From: Mycobacteroides chelonae CCUG 47445
GTDB taxonomy: Bacteria; Actinomycetota; Actinomycetes; Mycobacteriales; Mycobacteriaceae
Length of the DNA stretch: 64,000 bases
Direction of reading: 5' to 3'
Assembly: GCF_001632805.1 (NCBI RefSeq)
Contig: NZ_CP007220.1
Coordinates: forward strand, 1,426,001 to 1,490,000
A program made the position numbers and the translations under genes. Of the stretch, positions 51,532-59,872 are shown one piece after another. The notes under the pieces were generated by a model. The model did not search any database. It saw only the letters and a list, made by a program, of their open reading frames with translations, and was not told where the DNA came from. Every line of letters starts with the position of its first letter. Position 1 is the stretch's first letter.

Positions 51532-52955
51532 CGCATGCGAGCGAGATACCTCCGGACGGTCTCCTCGGATTCGGTCATGACGCCGATGTATCCGTCTGGG
51601 CGCACCAAGACGAAGGTCGACGCGGTGATGTCGTAATCGGTCGACGGCGTGATGGGCGCGACACGAACGTCAGGGATATCGATGGCCCGGCCCTCCACCA
51701 TGAGGAGGGTGAAGTGCGTACCTCGGAGCACGTCGAAGAGTCGATGGCCTTCCGGCAGTAGCGCATCGGGGGCTCGGTCGCCGGCCCGTAACGTGCCGGG
51801 TGCGGGGCGGTCGTCAACGGCCAGTGAACTCTGGCGATACGCGATATCCATCTGATGGAGCTGTGGTGCAGGGTCATTCGACGGTTCGAAGTTGCGATGA
51901 TGCAGATCGGTGCTCATCCCCAGTACCGATGCGGCTACCGGCATCCGCTCCTCTTCGTAAGTGTCCAGCAGATACTCGGGACCGCCCGCGATGACTGTCG
52001 CCAACTTCCAGCCCAAGTTGTAGGCATCCTGCACGCTGGTGTTCAGACCCTGGCCGCCCGCCGAGGAGTGCACGTGAGCGGCGTCACCGGCCAGAAACAC
52101 CCGGCCCTCCCGGAACCTGTCTACCATCCGCGTATTTACCCGATACAGCGATATCCACCGGAGGTCGTGCAGCACAATGTCTTCGCGTCCTGACCGCGCT
52201 ACAAGGAGAGCCTGCACCGCTTCAAGGGTCGGCGGGGGAACGTCGTCGGTGGCCATGCTCGCGACAAACTGGTAATGGTCACTATTCGGCAGATTCCATA
52301 GCGAGAAGCGTTCCGATACCTGACCGCCCCGCGTCAGTACGTGACAGAACTTGCCGTCCAATCCGTCGGCGCGGACATCACCGATCAGTGTCCGTTCGCT
52401 CTCGAAGGTTTCTCCGGCGAAACCGACGCCAAGAACCTTACGTACTGTGCTACGCCCGCCGTCGGTGCCAACGAGGTACGAGGATCGTATCCGGTCGGGA
52501 GTCCCGTCCCGCAGCACCGTCACCGTGACCCCGTCAATATCCTGATCGAAACCTGTTACTTCGCAGTTGAATTCAACGTCGCTACCGAGTTCACGCAATC
52601 GGTTGAGCAGGATCTCATCGGTGCGCCATTGCGGCACCATCCAGAAGCCCGGGTAGGGAACCCCCGGTCCCGACGGAATGTCCGAACCCAGCATCTCCAT
52701 CAGCGTGCGCTCGGCAACTATCTCGCGTCCGGCATAGATACGGAATGATGGCATCTTCATGCCACCGGACTGGATCGCGTCGGCAACTCCCAGGTCGTCG
52801 AACACCTCTTGGGTGCGCGGCGACAAGCCCTTGCCGCGAGAGCCCGGAAACAGGCCGGGCGCCTTCTCCAACACTCGGCACCCAATGCCGCGTCGCGATA
52901 ATTCGCAGGCCAACGTCAGGCCTGTGGGGCCCGCCCCTGCAATCACCACGGTCAT
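51528..52955 (-). CDS. tetX: FAD monooxygenase, TetX-like tetracycline-inactivating enzyme (MabTetX)
   Basis: A 475-residue class A flavin monooxygenase. FAD-binding parts are visible: GAGPTGLTLACELSRRGIG near the N-terminus, GTDGGRSTVRKVLG (DG motif), and GDAAHVHSSAGGQGLNTSVQDAYNLGWKLA. A C-terminal thioredoxin-like extension of the PheA/TfdB type follows. Sequence and context match the M. abscessus enzyme (MAB_1496c, MabTetX) shown to degrade tetracycline and doxycycline. It is directly downstream of its TetR gene, with an ATGA overlap, and shares the promoter with the operator at 53523-53561. It ends 4 bases inside the stop of the convergent molybdopterin oxidoreductase. Assignment rests on my memory of that locus plus motifs. 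Confidence 0.85.
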   Translation of the reverse strand: MTVVIAGAGPTGLTLACELSRRGIGCRVLEKAPGLFPGSRGKGLSPRTQEVFDDLGVADAIQSGGMKMPSFRIYAGREIVAERTLMEMLGSDIPSGPGVPYPGFWMVPQWRTDEILLNRLRELGSDVEFNCEVTGFDQDIDGVTVTVLRDGTPDRIRSSYLVGTDGGRSTVRKVLGVGFAGETFESERTLIGDVRADGLDGKFCHVLTRGGQVSERFSLWNLPNSDHYQFVASMATDDVPPPTLEAVQALLVARSGREDIVLHDLRWISLYRVNTRMVDRFREGRVFLAGDAAHVHSSAGGQGLNTSVQDAYNLGWKLATVIAGGPEYLLDTYEEERMPVAASVLGMSTDLHHRNFEPSNDPAPQLHQMDIAYRQSSLAVDDRPAPGTLRAGDRAPDALLPEGHRLFDVLRGTHFTLLMVEGRAIDIPDVRVAPITPSTDYDITASTFVLVRPDGYIGVMTESEETVRRYLARMR

Positions 52956-53524
52956 GAAACTCCGCCCCGAACAAGCACGATCAGCACATCGTCGACGAGC
53001 CGACCGATGAAGGTGTCGTCCACTGTCGCTTTCATGGTCAGCCGATGTGTGAGCATTGCCTCGGCGACATCGTGTATCAGCTCGCGGTCGACATCGGCGC
53101 GTGCCTCGCCCCGCGAAATCGCTCGGGACAGGGGTGCATCGAAAGGGGACAGGCCCGGATCGGCGAGGTGCCTGTTGATGGCGTCGGCCAACTCCGCGTC
53201 ATGCTCCATTGCCCGCATGAGGTCTGTGTACAGGGTCGGTGGTATCGACGCGGTTTTGCGCCGCAGCATGTCCAGTGTTGCAATGAGGTCGCCCCGCAGC
53301 GAGCCGGTGTCGGGAACCTGGTTGTTGTAGCTCGCGTCGTGAGCATCGAGTGCGGCTTTGACCAGTTCGGCCTTGTTGTTCCATCTGCGGTAAATGGTCG
53401 TCTTGCTGGCATGCGCCTGTGCGGCAACGGAATCAATGGTGAAACGTTCGTATCCGTCTGCTACAAACACCCGCAGGGCGGTATCGAGTATCGCCGCGGT
53501 GCGCGCTTCGCCTCGTGGCACCAT
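52952..53524 (-). CDS. TetR family repressor of tetX (TetR-Mab)
   Basis: A 190-residue TetR-type repressor. The helix-turn-helix is about residues 8-55, ARTAAILDTALRVFVADGYERFTIDSVAAQAHASKTTIYRRWNNKAELVKAAL. The C-terminal ligand domain fits the AcrR-like group. It matches MAB_1497c, reported to repress the tetracycline monooxygenase gene and to be released by tetracyclines. Its start codon overlaps a perfect palindrome by 2 bases and it has no ribosome binding site, so autoregulation through that operator is expected. It is coupled to tetX by an ATGA overlap. Confidence 0.88.
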   Translation of the reverse strand: MVPRGEARTAAILDTALRVFVADGYERFTIDSVAAQAHASKTTIYRRWNNKAELVKAALDAHDASYNNQVPDTGSLRGDLIATLDMLRRKTASIPPTLYTDLMRAMEHDAELADAINRHLADPGLSPFDAPLSRAISRGEARADVDRELIHDVAEAMLTHRLTMKATVDDTFIGRLVDDVLIVLVRGGVS

Positions 53525-53561
53525 GATATTAAGTGTACGTCAGGCGTACACTTAATATCAT
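53523..53561. promoter_or_regulatory. Operator of the tetR-tetX pair: perfect 17+17 bp palindrome
   Basis: ATGATATTAAGTGTACG, 5 bases (TCAGG), CGTACACTTAATATCAT: both arms match perfectly. One end overlaps the tetR start codon, the other the stop codon of the upstream GntR gene (53558-53560). The long symmetric site is what a TetR dimer pair would bind. It could also act as a hairpin in read-through RNA from gntR. Confidence 0.85.
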
Positions 53562-54265
53562 TCCTTAAGGACTGCCTCGAAGGCCACTCGGTCACCCCGG
53601 AAGAGTGAGCGCACGCATTCGATCGGTCGTCCGTCGGTGTCGAGCGTGCGTCGGTGCAGAAGGAGCATGGGCATAGCTGTCGAGGTGTCCAGAAGTGATG
53701 CCTCGCGTGGTGATGCGAGCACCGTTTCGATGCGCTCGACGGCACTGCCGAACCCGACTCCCAGTTCGCGTATCGCCTCGTATAGCGAGGTGCCGGGATC
53801 GAATGTGTTGCGAAGGGAGCTGAACCGCGACTTGGGTAGATAGGTGCTCTCCAGTCCGAGCTTGGCGCCATCGGCGAGCAGGACGCGTTCCAGGTGCATC
53901 ACCGTCGAGGAGTTTCGGATGCCGAGGTCCCGGCACAGGTCCGGGTCTCCGGTGATGTCCTCCCAGGTGACCAGCAATCGCCCGGGGGTTCGGCCCTGGC
54001 TCTGGGCGCCCTCGGTGTATGACCGTAACGATAACGGCTGCACCAGCTTCGGCGCAGATACCACAGTTCCGCGCCCGCGCCGCTCGATGCGCCCTTCCAC
54101 GAGCAGCTCGTGCAGCGCTTGGCGGACGGTCTCGCGTGACACCTCGAATCGTTCGGCAAGATCGCGCTCGGGCGGAACCGAATCTCCCTCGTTCAGTGTC
54201 GAGAGAATGTGGTCGAGTTCGGTGCGTACTCGGTAGTGCTTGGGAAGTCGCACGTCAGACGTCAT
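53558..54265 (-). CDS. GntR/HutC family regulator of the phosphonate island
   Basis: A 235-residue regulator with an N-terminal winged helix (about residues 8-75: HYRVRTELDHILSTLNEGDSVPPERDLAERFEVSRETVRQALHELLVEGRIERRGRGTVV) and a C-terminal UTRA ligand-binding domain, the HutC arrangement. HutC-type regulators bind GTxTAxAC sites; two such palindromes lie in the divergent promoter at 54797 and 54845. It follows the HD-domain gene with an 11-base overlap. Position makes it the likely phosphonate-responsive repressor (PhnR-like). Ligand not known. Confidence 0.87.
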   Translation of the reverse strand: MTSDVRLPKHYRVRTELDHILSTLNEGDSVPPERDLAERFEVSRETVRQALHELLVEGRIERRGRGTVVSAPKLVQPLSLRSYTEGAQSQGRTPGRLLVTWEDITGDPDLCRDLGIRNSSTVMHLERVLLADGAKLGLESTYLPKSRFSSLRNTFDPGTSLYEAIRELGVGFGSAVERIETVLASPREASLLDTSTAMPMLLLHRRTLDTDGRPIECVRSLFRGDRVAFEAVLKE

Positions 54266-54779
54266 GCCGTGTCACCACCTTTCGGGCCAGTGCGAGTACG
54301 TGGGGAATGGAAAGCCCTTTGGCCCCGGGAATCTTCGCTCCATCGTCGAACCGGCGCAGCCGGAGTGCGTCGGGCCACCACGGGTGCTCACTCCATCGGG
54401 TATCGTCGCCGGCTCCTCCCTGGCTGGCCAGCGATGCCACGGATGCGGCGGACAGATGCGACGCGTAATCGGAATCAGTCAGTGCGAGGTACCGCTTGGC
54501 TGCGACGTGCGAACCGGCAAGCCATCCAACCCGTTTCCCGAGGCGAGGGGTAAGCCATTCGCGCGCGACAGAATCGTGTCGGTGGTCGGCGGCGGTGCCG
54601 AGGATCGGACTGTGCCCGATGTCGTGCAGAACCGATGCGAGCAGCAGCTCATCGTCCGCACGGTCGGCATGGGCGAGGTATCCGGCTTGCAGGGCATGGT
54701 CGAGCTCGTCGACGGCCTCCTCGTCCCATATCCCGCGCAGCGACATCAACACTGCTTCGAGTTCGTCGACGGTGTCCAC
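54255..54779 (-). CDS. HD-domain oxygenase of phosphonate operons (PhnZ-like)
   Basis: An HD-fold protein of about 174 residues. Motifs match PhnZ and the phosphonate-operon HD family: ELDHALQAGYLA, VLHDIGHSPILG (HD metal pair), HVAAKRYLALTDSDYASHLSAASVASLASQGG, and RLRRFDDGAKIPG. PhnZ is a mixed-valence di-iron enzyme that splits the C-P bond of 1-hydroxy-2-aminoethylphosphonate. Its usual partner PhnY (the hydroxylase) is not in this window. Start chosen: GTG at 54779; an in-frame TTG at 54797 would lie inside an operator. It heads the transcript running into gntR. Confidence 0.8.
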   Translation of the reverse strand: MDTVDELEAVLMSLRGIWDEEAVDELDHALQAGYLAHADRADDELLLASVLHDIGHSPILGTAADHRHDSVAREWLTPRLGKRVGWLAGSHVAAKRYLALTDSDYASHLSAASVASLASQGGAGDDTRWSEHPWWPDALRLRRFDDGAKIPGAKGLSIPHVLALARKVVTRHDV

Positions 54780-54796
54780 GGACTGAGCGTACGCCA

Positions 54797-54814
54797 AATT
54801 GGTCTATACCAATT
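54797..54814. promoter_or_regulatory. GntR/HutC-type operator 1
   Basis: AATTGGTCTATACCAATT is an 18-bp palindrome with one asymmetric pair at its centre, carrying the HutC-family core GTCTATAC. It sits next to the HD-gene start in the divergent promoter. The GntR regulator encoded 0.5 kb away is the obvious ligand. Confidence 0.75.
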
Positions 54815-54844
54815 GTTCATGCGGTGTTCGCCCCCACGTTCTTG

Positions 54845-54860
54845 ATTGGTCTAGACCAAT
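54845..54860. promoter_or_regulatory. GntR/HutC-type operator 2
   Basis: ATTGGTCTAGACCAAT is a perfect 16-bp palindrome with core GTCTAGAC. Its centre is 47 bp from that of operator 1. It ends 16 bases before the start of the FAD oxidoreductase gene, so bound repressor would cover that promoter. Confidence 0.78.
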
Positions 54861-54876
54861 GCAAGACGCTGGTGAC

Positions 54877-56004
54877 ATGCGAGTGGTTGTTGTTGGTGGC
54901 GGGATTCTGGGAACGGCCCATGCGTGGGCTGCGATTGAGCGTGGACACCACGTGGTGCAGCTGGAACGTGAACCGGAAGCACGTGGGGCCACCGTCCGGA
55001 ATTTCGGCCTGGTGTGGGTTTCCGGCAGGTCGCCTCGAGAGCTGGAGGTCGCGCAACGGTCTCGGGATCTCTGGCAGGGGATCGCGAAATCGGTTCCGGG
55101 TACCGGCTTCCGGGCAATCGGATCGCTCACCTTGCTGCAGACCCAGGAAGAGATGGCTGTCGCCGAAGAGGTGATGGCGCGCTCCGACGCCGGTGCGCGT
55201 GGATTCGCACTGCTCGACCCGGATGCTGTCCAGCGGCGTAACCCCGCACTGCGCGGAAAGTTCCTCGCCGGGCTGCATTGCGCTCGGGACGCTGCCGTCG
55301 AGTCGCGCGTGGCTCTGCCGGCCATGCGGTTGCACCTCAAGGAGACGGGTCGGTACTCCTTCCTGCCCGGCGCCGAGGCCCGGTCGGTCGACACCACATC
55401 CGACGGAGTCTCGGTTCGCGCTGATGACGGCGAGGTGTACCGCGCGGATGCGGTTGTCATATGTGCGGGGGCGGCGCACGGCGGACTGGTGCGAGAGTTA
55501 CTGGGTGACTTCCCGGTTCGCCGGGTTCGGTTGCAGATGATGCAGACCGCCTCACTCGGTGAGGAGCTGACCACGGCGATCGCGGACGGAGACAGCCTGC
55601 GTTATTACCCCGCATTCGCCGGTGATGCGCTCGACGCCCTGAATGCCGTGCAGCTCCAGGAACCGACGGCCGCCGAGTACAAGATGCAGCTGCTGTGCGT
55701 GCAAAGACTGCACGGCGGACTGACGATCGGGGACACCCACGAGTACACCGAACCTTTCGCCTTCGACGTTGATGAGGCTCCGTATCGACACCTCATCAAC
55801 AGGGCCGAGGAACTGTTGGGGCGCAAGCTCCCTCCGGTGGTACGGCGGTGGGCGGGGGTCTACTCCCAATGCACCGACCCGAACGAGGTCGTCTATCGGC
55901 GCGAGGCGGCGCCGGGGGTATGGGTGGTGACCGGCCCCGGCGGGCGCGGAATGACCCTCGGCCCGGCTATCGGTGCGGACACAGCTGACCTGATGAACCT
56001 CTAG
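54877..56004 (+). CDS. FAD-dependent oxidoreductase of phosphonate clusters (TIGR03364-like)
   Basis: A 375-residue D-amino-acid-oxidase-like (DAO) flavoenzyme. The FAD motif RVVVVGGGILGTAHAWAAIERGHHVVQLE opens the protein, and GPGGRGMTLGPAIGADTADLM closes it. The family TIGR03364 is known mainly from phosphonate-catabolism gene clusters. Related oxidases oxidise 2-aminoethylphosphonate or its N-methyl forms to phosphonoacetaldehyde, a likely role here because no PhnW transaminase gene is present. Start: ATG at 54877 directly before the conserved motif; an ATG at 54859 would lie inside operator 2. The hydrolase gene follows after 28 bases. Confidence 0.83.
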   Translation: MRVVVVGGGILGTAHAWAAIERGHHVVQLEREPEARGATVRNFGLVWVSGRSPRELEVAQRSRDLWQGIAKSVPGTGFRAIGSLTLLQTQEEMAVAEEVMARSDAGARGFALLDPDAVQRRNPALRGKFLAGLHCARDAAVESRVALPAMRLHLKETGRYSFLPGAEARSVDTTSDGVSVRADDGEVYRADAVVICAGAAHGGLVRELLGDFPVRRVRLQMMQTASLGEELTTAIADGDSLRYYPAFAGDALDALNAVQLQEPTAAEYKMQLLCVQRLHGGLTIGDTHEYTEPFAFDVDEAPYRHLINRAEELLGRKLPPVVRRWAGVYSQCTDPNEVVYRREAAPGVWVVTGPGGRGMTLGPAIGADTADLMNL

Positions 56005-56032
56005 TACAGACGACCCCAGGAAAGGGAAAACG

Positions 56033-56719
56033 ATGTCCGATATTCCTATTCGTCTTGCCGTACTCGACATGGCCGGCACCACGGTCGCCGATGGCGGAAT
56101 GGTGCTCAAGGCATTCGAGACGGCGGCTACCGCCGGTGGTATCGAGGAGGTGGGGCCTGAACGTGATCGCGCCCGTCAGTACGTCATCGACACCATGGGG
56201 CAATCGAAGATCGCCGTATTCCGGCACCTACTCGGCGACGAGGGCAGGGCGCAACATGCGAACCGGACCTTCGAGGACGCGTACGACGGGCTCATCGGCG
56301 ACGGTCATGCCAGGCCGATTAACGGTGCGGTGGAGGCTATTTCGAAGCTCAGAAAGGCCGGCGTCAAAGTCGCGCTCACAACCGGCTTCAGCGCCTCTAC
56401 CAAGGACAAGCTACTTGCGGCGCTTGGATGGGCCGACATCGCAGACTTGACACTGGCTCCTTCGGAGGCGGGGAGGGGCAGGCCCTACCCGGACCTGGTG
56501 TTGACGTCGGTGCTTCGTTTGGAGGTCAATGATGTTCGGGAGGTCGCGGTCCTGGGTGATACCTCAAGCGATGTGTTGGCTGGTCATCGCGCCGGCGCGC
56601 AGATTGTCGCCGGGACACTGACCGGCGCTCATGATGCAGCCCAGCTCAGTACCGCGCAGCCCACGCACATTGTGCACTCGGTGGGAGAGTTCGCCGACAT
56701 CGTCCTGCGTCGAATCTGA
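56033..56719 (+). CDS. Phosphonatase-like HAD hydrolase (PhnX-like)
   Basis: A 228-residue HAD-superfamily hydrolase. The nucleophile motif is LAVLDMAGTTVADGG (Asp12, with the AGTT typical of phosphonatases), the later motifs are LTTGFSAST and LGDTSSDVLAGHRAGA. PhnX uses a Lys (Lys53 in Bacillus cereus) to form a Schiff base with phosphonoacetaldehyde; here Lys59 in DTMGQSKIAVF lies at a comparable place. It would release phosphate and acetaldehyde from phosphonoacetaldehyde made by the FAD enzyme, or act on a related compound. A ribosome binding site (AGGAAAGG) precedes the ATG. Confidence 0.85.
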   Translation: MSDIPIRLAVLDMAGTTVADGGMVLKAFETAATAGGIEEVGPERDRARQYVIDTMGQSKIAVFRHLLGDEGRAQHANRTFEDAYDGLIGDGHARPINGAVEAISKLRKAGVKVALTTGFSASTKDKLLAALGWADIADLTLAPSEAGRGRPYPDLVLTSVLRLEVNDVREVAVLGDTSSDVLAGHRAGAQIVAGTLTGAHDAAQLSTAQPTHIVHSVGEFADIVLRRI

Positions 56720-56730
56720 AAGAGCAGGAC

Positions 56731-57768
56731 ATGAAACATCTCCCGCTGATGTGGGTGCTGAGGTTCGTATCGACCGCGACAGTTGTTCTGGCGGTGAGCG
56801 GCTGCGGCGGCACCGGTGGCGGGACCGGTCCGAACTCCGTCACCGTGTACAGCGCGGACGGGCTGGGCTCGTGGTACGAGATTCAATTCGAGAAGTTCAC
56901 CCAAAGTACGGGAATCTCCGTGAATCTCGTGGAAGCTGGTTCTGCTGAGGTGGTTTCGCGGGTAGCCAAGGAGAAGGCCAACCCACAGGCCGACCTGCTG
57001 GTCACGTTGCCGCCCTTCATCCAGAAGGCGGCAAGAAGTGATCTACTCGTTGGCGCCGGGGTTGACGTCTCTACGGTCGCCGAGAACAACCGAGACGCCG
57101 ATGGTAGATACGTCGCGATAGTCGACAACTACCTGACGTTCATCGCGAACCCTGCCGCAGAGCTGAAAGATGCGCGCTGGAGCGACTTTCTGAGTCCGAG
57201 GCTCAAGGGCAAACTTCAGTATTCGACACCCGGGCAGGCCGGGGACGGGACCGCCATGTTGGTTCTCCTGCAGCACCTCATGGGAGAGCAGGGTGCCATC
57301 GACTATCTCAGAAAGCTGCAGCACAACAACGTCGGGCCGTCCAGCTCCACAGGCAAGCTTCAGCCCAAGGTCAGCAATGCAGAACTATGGGTGGCCAATG
57401 GAGACGTTCAAATGAACCTCGCATCGATCCGCGAGGATCGCTCGAACTTCTCGGTGTTCATCCCCGCGACCGATGATGGTTCCCGCTCAACGGTTTCCCT
57501 TCCGTATGTTGCCGGCATCACCAAGGGCGCCCCGCGGGTGGAGAACGCGAAGAAGCTGCTCGGCTACTTGCTATCCGTGGGTGTTCAGCAGACGGTTTCT
57601 GGCGAGGCATTGGGGATGCCGGTGCGTACCGACGTACGACCCGAGACGGGGCCCAACACGCCGGCGGAAGTCCTGGACGGAGTCAACATCTGGCATCCGG
57701 ACTGGAACCAGGTGCTCGACACCCTTGATGCGTCATTCATCGCCTACCAGAAAGCGACCGGGAGCTGA
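56731..57768 (+). CDS. phnS: 2-Aminoethylphosphonate ABC transporter substrate-binding lipoprotein (PhnS-like)
   Basis: Extracytoplasmic solute-binding protein of 345 residues. The signal peptide ends in the lipobox AVSGC (Cys25 region), followed by a Gly-rich linker (GGTGGGTGP). The mature part is of the iron/thiamine/AEP binding type (VTVYSADGLGSWYEIQFEKFTQSTGISVNLVEAGS, NPQADLLVTLPPFIQKAA). The region YSTPGQAGDGTAMLVLLQHLMGEQGAIDYLRKLQ is characteristic of PhnS-type proteins. It is 11 bases behind the hydrolase gene and 1 base ahead of the ATPase gene. Confidence 0.85.
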   Translation: MKHLPLMWVLRFVSTATVVLAVSGCGGTGGGTGPNSVTVYSADGLGSWYEIQFEKFTQSTGISVNLVEAGSAEVVSRVAKEKANPQADLLVTLPPFIQKAARSDLLVGAGVDVSTVAENNRDADGRYVAIVDNYLTFIANPAAELKDARWSDFLSPRLKGKLQYSTPGQAGDGTAMLVLLQHLMGEQGAIDYLRKLQHNNVGPSSSTGKLQPKVSNAELWVANGDVQMNLASIREDRSNFSVFIPATDDGSRSTVSLPYVAGITKGAPRVENAKKLLGYLLSVGVQQTVSGEALGMPVRTDVRPETGPNTPAEVLDGVNIWHPDWNQVLDTLDASFIAYQKATGS

Positions 57769-57769
57769 T

Positions 57770-58981
57770 ATGGACCGCAGTGCCGAATTCTCCTCGCCTA
57801 AAAGGTTTGTCGGCGACATCCTCGCTGGAACTCCTGTCGACCCTGCCCCGAGTTCTGGCGCTATTGCGGACGCGCCGGCGATCGTCTTCGACCATGTGAC
57901 CGTCGCCTACGGCCGCGGCAAGAAGAGGGCCGAAGCGTTACGAAACTTCAACCTACGTATCGCTCGCGGTGAAACGGTGGCCCTTCTTGGACCTAGCGGA
58001 TCGGGAAAGTCCACCGCGCTCAAGGCACTCGCCGGCTTCGTGCGGCCAACCTTCGGCACGGTCAGATTGGATGGGCAAGACGTGACGGACCTACCGCCCG
58101 CGAAACGAGGAATCGGCGTAGTTGTGCAGTCCTATGCACTGTTTCCTCATATGCGCGTGCGAGACAACGTTGCCTTCGGTTTGCGGGCACGTAGAACCAA
58201 ATCCGGCCACATCGCGGCGCGTGTCGACGAAGCGCTGGCGATGGTGAGCATGTCCAGCTATGCCGACCGTTATCCACGCGAGTTGTCCGGCGGTCAGCAG
58301 CAGCGCGTGGCCATTGCACGCGCGCTGGCAATCCGGCCCCGGGTGCTGCTTCTGGATGAACCACTTGCCGCCCTGGATGCACAGTTGCGTCAGTCGATGG
58401 TCGCCGAGCTGCAGCAGCTGCAAAAAACCTTGTCGGATACCGCCATGCTGTACGTCACCCACGACCAAAGCGAGGCATTGGCTCTGGCGGACCGGATTGC
58501 CGTCATGCGCAACGCGGAGCTTGTCGATGTCGATACCGCACGGAACCTGTGGACCCGGCCGCCCTCCGATTTCACCGCGAACTTCCTCGGTGGGGCGAAC
58601 CTGATCCCCTGCACCGTGGGACGGGTGTCGGGTGAGTCGGCACTGGTCTCGGTGGGAGACAAGGTACTGAGCGTCACCGCACCAAAGCCCGAAGTCGGCC
58701 GTGACCCTTGGGCGCCCGGAGCCAATGCGATGGTGTGCATACGCCCACACGCACTTTCCGTGGTCGCCGCGAGCGAACCGGGTGCACTGCGGGCACGCGT
58801 GGCCACCCAGGTGTGGCGCGGAGCATCGACCAGGCTGTCGCTCGCGGTGAACGGATTTCCCGACCAGCTCATTGACGTGGACGTCCCCGGGCATGGCGAA
58901 TTTTCACCAGATTCTGCTGTCGGCGTGAAGTTCCCGGAGCCGGCCGGAGTCCTCGTCACCATTCCGGGGGAGGCGGAATGA
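57770..58981 (+). CDS. phnT: ABC transporter ATP-binding protein (PhnT-like)
   Basis: ATPase of the importer, 403 residues. Walker A is GPSGSGKSTALKAL, the Q-loop VVVQSYALFPHMRVRDNVAFGL, the signature LSGGQQQRVAIARAL, Walker B VLLLDEPLAALDA, and the H-loop YVTHDQSEALALADRI. A C-terminal TOBE-like domain follows (about residues 290-403). The frame is open far upstream, but the ATG one base after the phnS stop and the start of homology place it here. It overlaps the first permease gene by ATGA. Confidence 0.92.
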   Translation: MDRSAEFSSPKRFVGDILAGTPVDPAPSSGAIADAPAIVFDHVTVAYGRGKKRAEALRNFNLRIARGETVALLGPSGSGKSTALKALAGFVRPTFGTVRLDGQDVTDLPPAKRGIGVVVQSYALFPHMRVRDNVAFGLRARRTKSGHIAARVDEALAMVSMSSYADRYPRELSGGQQQRVAIARALAIRPRVLLLDEPLAALDAQLRQSMVAELQQLQKTLSDTAMLYVTHDQSEALALADRIAVMRNAELVDVDTARNLWTRPPSDFTANFLGGANLIPCTVGRVSGESALVSVGDKVLSVTAPKPEVGRDPWAPGANAMVCIRPHALSVVAASEPGALRARVATQVWRGASTRLSLAVNGFPDQLIDVDVPGHGEFSPDSAVGVKFPEPAGVLVTIPGEAE

Positions 58982-59871
58982 CCACGGTTCTGGAACGCGC
59001 CAATCCCACGGACGCAAAACCCGGTAGGGAACCACGGCGGACCGTGCCCATGCTGTGGGCGCTGCCGCCGCTTGTCGTCATGATCGTCATCATCGTGTAC
59101 CCGCTGCTGCGTGTGTTGTCGAATTCCGCTGAAGGAAAGGGGAACAGCACGTGGCTGGCGGTGCTGACCTCAACGCTATTCCAGCGTGCCCTGGTGAGCA
59201 CGGCGCAGATCGCGGTGCTCACCACCATCGGTTGCCTGGCGTTGGGAACATTTATTGCCATCGTGCTGTCCTTCGTGCCGTTTCCGGGGTCGGAATTGGT
59301 CGGACGACTGATCGATACCGTCCTGGCGCTCCCGTCTTTTCTGATCACCCTCGCCTTCACCTTTCTGTACGGCACCGCGGGTGCGGTCAACGCTGTCGTC
59401 GCGGGTATCTCCGGAGGAGCGCGTCCGCTGGACTTCCTGTCCAGTCCTACCGGAGTGATCCTGGCCGAGATCACCTTCTTCACGCCGTTTGTGGTGCGTC
59501 CCTTGCTGGCCGCCTTCGCGACAGTCCCACGCGAACAGTTGGATGTTGCCGCGAGCCTCGGGGCCTCACCGTGGCGGGTGCTGCGCACGGTACTGATGCC
59601 GGAAGCCTGGCCGGCCCTGATGGCAGGCGGCAGCTTGGTGCTACTTCTGGCGCTCAATGAGTTCGGGATCGTCCTATTCACAGGTGCCAAGGAAGTCGTG
59701 ACACTGCCGGTCCTGATCTACACCCGGGGCATCGTCACCTTCGATCTGCCGGGCGCGGCAGTCATCGCGACCATTCAGGTAGCGCTGTCACTTGCGTTGT
59801 ACGGCCTGTACCGGATCATCTTCTCGCGCATGGTGTCCAGGCGGACTACGTTTCACCCCAAGGGGGCATGA
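58978..59871 (+). CDS. phnU: ABC transporter permease (PhnU-like)
   Basis: A 297-residue membrane permease with about six helices. The EAA loop is visible as DVAASLGASPWRVLRTVLMPEAWPALMAG. The length and the ATGA overlap with the ATPase gene fit a two-permease importer of the iron/AEP type. The ending FHPKGA leads straight into the second permease gene (1 base apart). Confidence 0.88.
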   Translation: MTTVLERANPTDAKPGREPRRTVPMLWALPPLVVMIVIIVYPLLRVLSNSAEGKGNSTWLAVLTSTLFQRALVSTAQIAVLTTIGCLALGTFIAIVLSFVPFPGSELVGRLIDTVLALPSFLITLAFTFLYGTAGAVNAVVAGISGGARPLDFLSSPTGVILAEITFFTPFVVRPLLAAFATVPREQLDVAASLGASPWRVLRTVLMPEAWPALMAGGSLVLLLALNEFGIVLFTGAKEVVTLPVLIYTRGIVTFDLPGAAVIATIQVALSLALYGLYRIIFSRMVSRRTTFHPKGA

Positions 59872-59872
59872 C

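Noticed and set aside
57473..57769. N-terminal extension of the ABC ATPase by 99 codons
   Set aside because: It overlaps the phnS coding region in another frame; homology starts after the ATG at 57770.
59151..59660. Open frame of 169 codons inside the first permease gene
   Set aside because: Shadow frame; the permease with its EAA loop explains the region.
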